Source of the DNA: a bacterium
GTDB taxonomy: Bacteria > Patescibacteriota > Minisyncoccia > Phycocordibacterales > UBA10002
NCBI GenBank assembly: GCA_030649775.1
Contig: JAUSFR010000040.1
Location: 1-8,521 of the forward strand
Direction of reading: 5' to 3'
DNA length: 8,521 nucleotides
Every line of letters begins with the position of its first letter. Position 1 is the first letter of the stretch. A program made the translations under genes and the position numbers. The notes under the pieces are model-generated. The model worked only from the letters and a program-made list of their open reading frames with translations, searched no databases and was not told the origin of the DNA. Below are positions 4,776 through 8,521 of this stretch, in pieces.

Positions 4776-5864
4776 CTACTTTATTTCCGTTTTAAGCGGA
4801 GACGAGGCACCGCCCTGAACCACCGTAAAATCAAACCTCCCGATAATTTGTCCGCGAAGCGTTTCCACATCAACGCGCCATTTTCCGGGAGCTATCGTTT
4901 CGCGTACCGAATATCCGCGATACCCTTCGTTTCTTCCACCCGATATGGGAAACCCTACGATACCGGTACTGACCCACTCCCCAGTCCCCTCGTCAAAATA
5001 CGACCAGCGATGCTGTATTTCGGTATCCAAACTCGTGGGGGCGAAAATGGAACTGAACGCGTACACGGGCTCGCCCGCTTTGAGGTGGAACGTCCCACTT
5101 GTCTTTTTTCCAAACGCATACCATGGTGCCTCCTCAAACACCAGCTTGTATTCGCCGGAGCGTGTCCGAGAAACATCGTGATAGACGCCGATTTCCTTGA
5201 GCGACAGTGGAATCGGAGGAATCATATTGTTGAAATAGAGGACGTTGAACGTGACAAAAATAATCACCACGATGACCCAGAGAGGATGGCGACTTTGTTC
5301 CACTTCTTCGCGCGCGACGAGCGACACGGCGCGGAGCGCGAGGAAGAAAATAAAAAGGGCGGAGAGACCGCTCACGACAAACACAAACCCTCCCATTTTC
5401 CCCAGCAACACGGGAATAATGAGCGCCGAATATGAAAACAGCGTCACGAAGAAAACACTCATTTGAAAGATAAACCGCTGATAGTGACGGCGGAAGAGCT
5501 CGTTACCGAGAAACAATGTGGCGAGCAGGAGGAGAAACGGCGCGCTTGAAACGACTGAACCGCTCCGCGAGTAGAAAATCAAAAATCCGCTGAACAGTCC
5601 TCCAAACGCGAACGGCAGGAGCAGACGAGCAAGACCGACACCTCGGCGGGAAAAACTTCCCTGAAAGAGTCTCCCCGTCGCGTGCGCGTTCAGAAGTACA
5701 ATGCTTCCGAATGCGACCACAAGGTATGAAGCCAATATGATGTTGTCAAACAGCCGGTCAATACGGGTCAGCGTGAGATTGTCCCAGATAAATCCAAGCA
5801 CGAATGAGGCCGTGGAGAGTCGCCGTTCATTTCGTTCCACAAATGATTTCGCGCGGGCAAGCAT
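4776..5864 (-). CDS. polytopic membrane protein with C-terminal DUF2914 domain
   Basis: The 362-residue protein has about six or seven hydrophobic segments in its first 215 residues (approximately 18-30, 40-60, 79-98, 106-122, 131-153, 157-180 and 195-213). A soluble C-terminal domain follows. Residues about 263-350 (GEPVYAFSSIFAP, QHRWSYFDE, GKWRVDVETLRGQIIGRFDFTVV) fit the DUF2914 pattern, an extracytoplasmic beta-rich domain of unknown function. The start is placed at the ATG at 5864 because a TATACT box ends 6 nt before it and the first helix follows soon after. Reading on to an upstream ATG at 5951 would add 29 residues encoded by the promoter and a strong hairpin. The gene is divergent from the first cupredoxin-like gene. 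Confidence 0.85.
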   Translation of the reverse strand: MLARAKSFVERNERRLSTASFVLGFIWDNLTLTRIDRLFDNIILASYLVVAFGSIVLLNAHATGRLFQGSFSRRGVGLARLLLPFAFGGLFSGFLIFYSRSGSVVSSAPFLLLLATLFLGNELFRRHYQRFIFQMSVFFVTLFSYSALIIPVLLGKMGGFVFVVSGLSALFIFFLALRAVSLVAREEVEQSRHPLWVIVVIIFVTFNVLYFNNMIPPIPLSLKEIGVYHDVSRTRSGEYKLVFEEAPWYAFGKKTSGTFHLKAGEPVYAFSSIFAPTSLDTEIQHRWSYFDEGTGEWVSTGIVGFPISGGRNEGYRGYSVRETIAPGKWRVDVETLRGQIIGRFDFTVVQGGASSPLKTEIK

Positions 5865-5870
5865 CACTCC

Positions 5871-5876
5871 AGTATA
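5871..5876 (-). promoter_or_regulatory. -10 box of the DUF2914 gene
   Basis: The minus strand reads CGATATACTGGAGTG directly before the ATG at 5864, so the start codon is at about +1. GGAG lies inside the interval but would be only 2 nt from the ATG and scarcely transcribed. No clear -35. Confidence 0.55.
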
Positions 5877-5900
5877 TCGCACATTACACACAAGGTTTAC

Positions 5901-5930
5901 CCCCGCGCCAAACGGATATTTGGCGCGGGG
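5901..5930. other. perfect 12-bp GC-rich hairpin between divergent genes
   Basis: CCCCGCGCCAAA (5901-5912) and TTTGGCGCGGGG (5919-5930) are exact inverse complements with a 6-base loop. No T-run follows on either strand. It sits about 25 bp upstream of one -10 box and 60 bp upstream of the other. Confidence 0.7.
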
Positions 5931-5988
5931 AGTTATCACGCGCGTTTCCACGCAGGACGCGAGGTGTGCCGAAAAGACGAAAAGGGTG

Positions 5989-5994
5989 TATACT
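5989..5994 (+). promoter_or_regulatory. -10 box of the first cupredoxin-like gene
   Basis: TATACT followed by TA, 34 nt before the ATG at 6029. The same eight bases TATACTTA lie at 6800-6807 upstream of the second paralogue. The leader between has no Shine-Dalgarno sequence. Confidence 0.5.
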
Positions 5995-6028
5995 TAACGA
6001 TTGCTTTATCAATAATCTCACTTACTTT

Positions 6029-6535
6029 ATGCCGAAGAAAAATTCTCTCATTATCATCGGGGTGGCCATTCTCATCATCATCGGTATCACCCTCTGGAAA
6101 CAAGAAGCACAGCTTGAACTCGCTGGAGACAGTGACTGTGCGTATCGTGACTGTGAGTACAAAGAAACAACGACGGAAAAGACAGGAACTTCCGCGGTAA
6201 AAAGTCCAGCGAAGACTCCGGTCAGCCCCTACAAGCAAACACGCGTCTTTGAAAACGGTAAATATGTGAGCATTGTCACGCTCACCAATACGGGATTTAC
6301 CCCTAAAGTAGTGGAAATCACGAGAGGCGAATCTATTCGCTTCGTCAACAAGTCGGGAAGCGCGATGCGCATCGCGTCGGATGAGAATAATGGAGTACCT
6401 CTCTATATCGCACTCAATCAGGAAAAAAGTGTCGGTCAGGGTGGCATCTATGAACTCACGTTCACCGAGCCTGGTATCTGGGTCTACAACAATCGGTCAA
6501 ACCCACTCGGTGTCGGAGTTGTCTACGTGAAGTAA
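6029..6535 (+). CDS. membrane-anchored cupredoxin-fold protein without copper ligands (copy 1)
   Basis: The 168-residue protein starts with MPKKN and a single hydrophobic segment (about 6-23), then a Thr/Lys/Pro linker with two cysteines (C37, C42), then a domain from about residue 76 (YVSIVTLTNTGFTPKVVEITRGESIRFVNKSGSAMRIAS ... GGIYELTFTEPGIWVYNN). The TGFxPxxVxIxxGExIxFVN pattern is that of plastocyanin-like cupredoxins. The usual His after FVN and the C-terminal Cys..His..Met loop are missing (SGSAMR and YNNRSNPLG instead), so a type 1 copper site is unlikely. It is probably an extracytoplasmic anchored beta-sandwich of unknown role. ATG at 6029 is chosen because the anchor begins there. 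It is paralogous to 7021-7551. Confidence 0.82.
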   Translation: MPKKNSLIIIGVAILIIIGITLWKQEAQLELAGDSDCAYRDCEYKETTTEKTGTSAVKSPAKTPVSPYKQTRVFENGKYVSIVTLTNTGFTPKVVEITRGESIRFVNKSGSAMRIASDENNGVPLYIALNQEKSVGQGGIYELTFTEPGIWVYNNRSNPLGVGVVYVK

Positions 6536-6551
6536 AACCTTCTTTTATAAC

Positions 6552-6587
6552 AAACACCCCGTTCGCCAAAGCGAACGGGGTGTTTTT
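6552..6587 (+). terminator. strong intrinsic terminator of cupredoxin-like copy 1
   Basis: AAACACCCCGTTCGC (6552-6566) pairs fully with GCGAACGGGGTGTTT (6571-6585) around a 4-base loop, with five T at 6583-6587. It begins 17 bases after the stop. Confidence 0.9.
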
Positions 6588-6611
6588 GGGCCAATGGACA
6601 CATTGTAGTCA

Positions 6612-6769
6612 TGCGACCACTGCTCGCCTTCGGCGGTGTGGGTCTGCGACCACTGCTCGCCTTCGGCGGTGTGGGTCTGCGACCATTGCTCGCCTACGGC
6701 GGTGTGGGTCTGCGACCATTGCTCGCCTACGGCGGTGTGGGTCTGCGACCACTGCTCGCCTTCGGCGGT
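6612..6769. repeat. 33-bp minisatellite, 4.8 units
   Basis: Units start at 6612, 6645, 6678, 6711 and 6744; the last is cut at 26 bases. Units are contiguous, without spacers. Only two sites vary: CACTG in units 1, 2 and 5 against CATTG in 3 and 4, and CGCCTTCGGCG against CGCCTACGGCG in the same units. The CGCC/GGCG and GGTC/GACC (GGTCTGCGACC) short stems are conserved. Because 33 is divisible by 3 and the unit has no stop in several frames, open frames of 60-130 codons appear on both strands; none has a ribosome binding site or non-repeat domain, so I take the array as non-coding. Confidence 0.9.
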
Positions 6770-6799
6770 TATCAACAGCACCACAGGTTAAAAGCATTG

Positions 6800-6805
6800 T
6801 ATACT
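6800..6805 (+). promoter_or_regulatory. -10 box separated from cupredoxin-like copy 2 by a MITE
   Basis: TATACTTA (6800-6807) matches the box at 5989-5996 and ends exactly where the MITE begins. Without the MITE it would stand about 29 nt before the ATG at 7021, close to the 34 nt of the paralogue. Confidence 0.4.
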
Positions 6806-6807
6806 TA

Positions 6808-6990
6808 GAGCCTGTTCATAATCTAACCGCAAAATATGAACCGGAATTAAGCTTGCCTGCCGAAACGTCCAAAATTCTGCTACAAATCGCGTCTTTCTCG
6901 TCAGCGTATCTCGATATGCTTCCTCAAAATCCGCGATTTTCGCAACGAATTTTGGACATTTCACCTAGGCATTAGATTCTGAACAGGCTC
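6808..6990. mobile_element. 183-bp MITE derived from the IS at the left edge
   Basis: Both ends carry GAGCCTGTTCANAATCTAA as inverted repeats (6808-6826 and 6972-6990). The first 23 bases are identical to the IS end at 144-166 (reversed), the next 20 differ, and about 92 bases after that match with about five changes, including degraded transposase codons. The remaining right arm is unrelated to the IS copy in this window, apart from sharing arm sequence with the left side (GTCCAAAATTC and its inverse), so the whole element can fold on itself. Flanks are TTA (6805-6807) and TGA (6991-6993), a possible TNA duplication with one mismatch. It sits in the leader of the gene at 7021. Confidence 0.8.
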
Positions 6991-7020
6991 TGAATAGCAT
7001 TTTAATAATAACCTAAGAGT

Positions 7021-7551
7021 ATGAATAAAAAAGACGCTCTCCTCACCATTGGCCTTGTTGTCGTCATCGTTGGTGGTTTTTTCCTTTTTAATAGAGAGGA
7101 GCTTGCTGATGTTGATATGACGGATACAGGAGCTACCTACGTGGCCCAACCAAAATCAACGGTGACACAGCCCGCTTTACCGACAGGTACGTCAACCGCC
7201 AAACCAAAAGCTCCTGTAAGCACAACCGCTCCAGCACCCGCACCCACTCCTGTCACGTCCGCTCCGATAGTGCGTCTCTTTGAAAACGGACAGTATGTCA
7301 CCATCGTAAATCTGACAAACACCGGTTTTGTACCGGAAGCGGTTTCCATCGCCAAGGGTGAAAGTATCAGATTCGTCAATCGTTCAGGAAGCGCGATGCG
7401 CATTCTTTCCTCCACGGAATACGCGGGGTTAAGTCAGGAAAAAAGCGTGGGCCTCGGTGGCACCTACGAGCTCACCTTCCCCTCCGCGGGAAGTTGGACC
7501 TTCAGCAACGGACAGACTGCGAAGTTCTTTGGTGTCGTAACGGTGAAGTAA
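7021..7551 (+). CDS. membrane-anchored cupredoxin-fold protein without copper ligands (copy 2)
   Basis: This 176-residue paralogue of 6029-6535 has the same plan: one anchor (about residues 6-23), a longer Pro/Thr/Ala-rich linker (about 42-82, with APAPAPTP) that suits a surface spacer, and a cupredoxin-like domain from about residue 91. YVTIVNLTNTGFVPEAVSIAKGESIRFVNRSGSAMRI is nearly the same as in copy 1, and both share QEKSVGxGGxYELTF. The copper-binding His, Cys and Met positions are again not occupied (the C-terminus reads WTFSNGQTAKFFGVV). The ATG at 7021 has a weak AAGAG just upstream. A possible promoter uses the MITE end as -35 (CTGAAC 6979-6984, 16 bp, TTTAAT 7001-7006). Confidence 0.85.
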   Translation: MNKKDALLTIGLVVVIVGGFFLFNREELADVDMTDTGATYVAQPKSTVTQPALPTGTSTAKPKAPVSTTAPAPAPTPVTSAPIVRLFENGQYVTIVNLTNTGFVPEAVSIAKGESIRFVNRSGSAMRILSSTEYAGLSQEKSVGLGGTYELTFPSAGSWTFSNGQTAKFFGVVTVK

Positions 7552-7572
7552 TTTCCCTCTCATCTCATCCAC

Positions 7573-7606
7573 AAAAACCGCCCCGTCCAGAGTCGGGGCG
7601 GTTTTT
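7573..7606 (+). terminator. intrinsic terminator shared by convergent genes
   Basis: AAAAACCGCCCCG (7573-7585) pairs fully with CGGGGCGGTTTTT (7594-7606) around eight bases. The A and T flanks make it bidirectional, serving copy 2 and the minus-strand gene that stops at 7624. Confidence 0.9.
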
Positions 7607-7623
7607 CGTATACAGATAACGAA

Positions 7624-7962
7624 TTAAGAGCGCTTCATTCTACCGAAAGAATAGTGCAGGAGTAAGGCAAGGAGAGACCAGTAAAAAATGAAATAGAGAG
7701 CAACAAAAGGAGGTGGCGGATCTTCCTTCAAAAAATTAACATTAGGCAGTAGCAAAGGTCCTATGAGCACAATTTTGACAGGCACGAGCATGGTGGATAC
7801 GGCACGCTTCCATGCGACTCCTGATTCTAGCAGGAGGAGAGAGTCGGGAGGCTTGGGAAAGCCTCGGGGGCCGGTTGTTCCCAAAAATGAGGTAGTAACA
7901 GCAAGAAAAGCAGACCCGGAAATGATAAAAAGGAGAATGAATTTTTTCTTGGACAGGTTCAT
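7624..7962 (-). CDS. hypothetical membrane protein, 112 aa
   Basis: No family is recognised. MNLSKKK is followed by a hydrophobic segment (about 8-26), then a Pro/Gly-rich loop (GTTGPRGFPKPPDS), a second segment (about 56-74), a short acidic/proline loop (KEDPPPP) and a third segment (about 86-104), ending in a basic tail (GRMKRS). Three membrane passes are likely. The ATG at 7962 gives a positively charged N-terminus before the first helix; there is no Shine-Dalgarno site. It converges on the cupredoxin-like gene with a shared terminator. Its upstream side borders the hairpin array at 8013-8325. Confidence 0.65.
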   Translation of the reverse strand: MNLSKKKFILLFIISGSAFLAVTTSFLGTTGPRGFPKPPDSLLLLESGVAWKRAVSTMLVPVKIVLIGPLLLPNVNFLKEDPPPPFVALYFIFYWSLLALLLHYSFGRMKRS

Positions 7963-8012
7963 AATTAGTAAAACACTGAATCCCTTGCCTTAGTTACAAA
8001 GTAGCATTTTTT

Positions 8013-8027
8013 GCTCCCTGGGTAGGA
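8013..8027 (+). repeat. copy of the tRNA 3' end (far boundary of the hairpin array)
   Basis: GCTCCCTGGGTAGGA matches the tRNA complement GCTCCCCGGGTAGGA at 8381-8395 with one change. Both are preceded by a T-run. The T arm is not continued here. An inverted acceptor copy (CCAGGGAGCC) lies at 8327-8336. Confidence 0.6.
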
Positions 8028-8059
8028 CCGTGAGTACACTTTTCGGTCATTACATGACC
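8021..8059 (+). ncRNA. structured repeat, copy 1 of the covarying pair
   Basis: Starting GGTAGGACC, it contains a mini-stem GTG-AGTA-CAC (8030-8039), then CTTTTCG-type linker, then a hairpin GGTCAT-TAC-ATGACC (8045-8059). Copy 2 at 8194-8232 has the same layout with compensatory changes. Whether it is transcribed, and from which strand, is not known. Confidence 0.45.
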
Positions 8060-8086
8060 AGGTAGCTTTCTTCGAAACTACACTTG

Positions 8087-8281
8087 GATTTTAATAGTCG
8101 CTTCGCTCCTTTAAAATCTCGGCGTATACCTTTTGGATATTTTGTTCACGCTTCGCGCTCCAAAATACGCTCAAAAGCTTTTCGAATCCTAACGGTAGGA
8201 CCGCGAGTACGCTTTTCGAACCTTACAGGTTCAGTACAGGTTTCCCATTTTTTCGCTTTAAGAAAAGCTCAAAAATATGGG
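8087..8281. repeat. series of nested hairpins in a gene-free region
   Basis: Hairpins are GATTTTAA/TTAAAATC (8087-8094, 8111-8118); CTTTTG+TATTTTG with CAAAATA+CAAAAG (8130-8144, 8161-8177); and CCCAT+TTTTT+GCTTT with AAAGC+AAAAA+ATGGG (8244-8259, 8264-8281). The first two have CGCTTCGC in the loop. The phrase CTTTTCGAATCCTA occurs after the second and third hairpins (about 8178 and 8287). An 87-codon plus-strand frame crosses the region, but it simply follows the hairpin arms and is not considered a gene. Confidence 0.65.
8194..8232 (+). ncRNA. structured repeat, copy 2 of the covarying pair
   Basis: Same layout as 8021-8059: GGTAGGACC, mini-stem GCG-AGTA-CGC (8203-8212), CTTTTCG linker, and hairpin GAACCT-TAC-AGGTTC (8218-8232). 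The TAC and AGTA loops are kept while stem bases differ in pairs. Confidence 0.45.
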
Positions 8282-8303
8282 AGAACCTTTTCGAATCCTA
8301 CAC

Positions 8304-8325
8304 GAAACGTCCGCAGGGACGTTTC
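8304..8325. repeat. perfect 9-bp hairpin
   Basis: GAAACGTCC (8304-8312) and GGACGTTTC (8317-8325) with loop GCAG. It separates the array from the tRNA trailer hairpin. Confidence 0.6.
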
Positions 8326-8329
8326 TCCA

Positions 8330-8386
8330 GGGAGCCTGAAAAAGTAAAACCGCCCAAAAGTGGGCGGTTAAACTTTTTCGGCTCCC
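8330..8386 (-). terminator. tRNA terminator extended into a 24-bp hairpin that includes the acceptor end
   Basis: The core is AACCGCCCA (8348-8356) with TGGGCGGTT (8361-8369), followed on the minus strand by TTTTAC and TTTTTC, an intrinsic terminator. Outside it GAAAAAGT (8338-8345) pairs with ACTTTTTC (8372-8379), and GGGAGCC (8330-8336) pairs with GGCTCCC (8380-8386), the last being the complement of the tRNA 3' acceptor strand and CC end. Confidence 0.8.
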
Positions 8387-8419
8387 CGGGTAGGATTCGA
8401 ACCTACGACCAATCGCTTA
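8380..8419 (-). tRNA. 3' exon of a tRNA, possibly tRNA-Arg(NCU), interrupted in the anticodon loop
   Basis: On the minus strand a T stem-loop GTAGG-TTCGAAT-CCTAC (8406-8390) is followed by acceptor strand CCGGGGA (8389-8383), discriminator G (8382) and CC; the last base of CCA is not encoded (G at 8379). Upstream are a 5-base variable region TGGTC and an anticodon-stem strand GCGAT, preceded by TAA, which would be positions 36-38. U36 with G73 fits tRNA-Arg(NCU) or tRNA-Asn; bacterial tRNA-Arg(CCU) genes are known to carry group I introns between positions 35 and 36, which is where this exon starts. The 5' exon lies beyond the window. Confidence 0.7.
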
Positions 8420-8521
8420 CGTTTTATCCACTGTTACCAATGGTACGGACTATATCATCTCCTTGTTCCAAAGATGGAAGTTAGGAGCGAGGCGCTTCCG
8501 CTCCGATAAATTATCGGAGAG
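8420..8521 (-). ncRNA. 3' part of a probable group I intron (continues outside the window)
   Basis: Directly before the tRNA 3' exon, the minus strand holds GATGATATAGTCC (about 8460-8448), close to the conserved S element (AAGATATAGTCC) that forms the 3' strand of P7. Upstream is a TTCC/GGAA hairpin consistent with P8, and downstream TACC-ATT-GGTA consistent with P9. The last intron base would be the terminal G at 8420. The R element, P3-P6 and the internal guide lie outside. A 19-base palindrome at 8501-8519 (CTCCGATAA arms) belongs to the intron body. No homing endonuclease is seen in this part. Confidence 0.6.

Noticed and set aside
4848..5435. A long plus-strand frame (195 codons) opposite the DUF2914 gene.
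   Set aside because: It is antisense to a well-supported membrane protein and has no recognisable features.
5901..5930. The GC-rich hairpin as an intrinsic terminator.
   Set aside because: There is no T-run on either side, and both neighbouring genes start, rather than end, next to it.
6612..6769. The 33-bp repeats as a CRISPR array.
   Set aside because: Units are contiguous with no spacers, and no cas gene is nearby.
6545..6975. Open frames through the minisatellite on both strands (repeating 11-residue peptides such as RPLLAFGGVGL and GEQWSQTHTAE).
   Set aside because: They exist because 33 is a multiple of 3 and the unit lacks stops in several frames; no ribosome binding site, non-repeat domain or promoter supports any of them.
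8178..8302. TTTTCGAATCCTA words as T arms of additional plus-strand tRNAs.
   Set aside because: The bases 5' of the loop do not pair with CCTAM, and no acceptor or anticodon stems surround them.
8087..8325. The hairpin array as integron attC sites.
   Set aside because: No core-site GTTRRRY/RYYYAAC pairs, no cassette genes and no integrase are present.
8084..8347. An 87-codon plus-strand frame over the hairpin array.
   Set aside because: It runs through hairpin arms and the terminator, has no ribosome binding site, and its composition follows the repeats.

Overview
The window looks like a chromosomal segment of a Patescibacteria (candidate phyla radiation), probably Parcubacteria-like, genome. 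The reasons are indirect: a short primary-type sigma factor without region 1.1, a compact HPF/RaiA protein, a DUF2914 membrane protein, a membrane-anchored cyclophilin, many small hypothetical genes, few Shine-Dalgarno sites, and a tRNA that appears to be interrupted by a group I intron. No taxonomic marker was compared, so this is inference.

Layout. Positions 1-166 are the 3' end of an insertion sequence (C-terminal transposase codons plus terminal repeat). A small plus-strand hypothetical gene (276-575) follows, with a terminator. A block of minus-strand genes runs from about 5864 down to 630: DUF2914 membrane protein, zinc-ribbon protein, a 25-residue basic protein, an acidic/basic coiled-coil protein, DUF167 protein, ribosome hibernation factor, cyclophilin, sigma factor, and a decayed cyclophilin tail. 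Positions 6029-7551 hold two plus-strand paralogues of a membrane-anchored cupredoxin-fold protein that lacks copper ligands. A 33-bp minisatellite and a MITE made from the same IS family as the left edge separate them. A minus-strand membrane protein (7624-7962) follows. The last 560 bases contain a gene-free array of hairpins and the 3' exon of a minus-strand tRNA with what looks like a group I intron running off the window.

How the parts relate. Four minus-strand genes carry a TATACT or TATAAT -10 box only 6-9 nt from the start codon, which suggests leaderless transcripts. In one of them (DUF167) a 131-bp MITE with a 4-bp target duplication sits exactly between the promoter and the gene and has recreated the GTG start. 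A second, unrelated MITE sits just after the -10 box of the second cupredoxin paralogue. Most units have their own intrinsic terminator. The sigma factor and hibernation factor point to transcription and translation control; the cyclophilin, DUF2914 and cupredoxin-like proteins are envelope-associated.

The most unusual part is 8013-8390. Two 25-nt repeats there differ at only two bases, and those two bases pair with each other (T-A to C-G). They are embedded in a run of nested hairpins bounded by copies of the tRNA 3' end.
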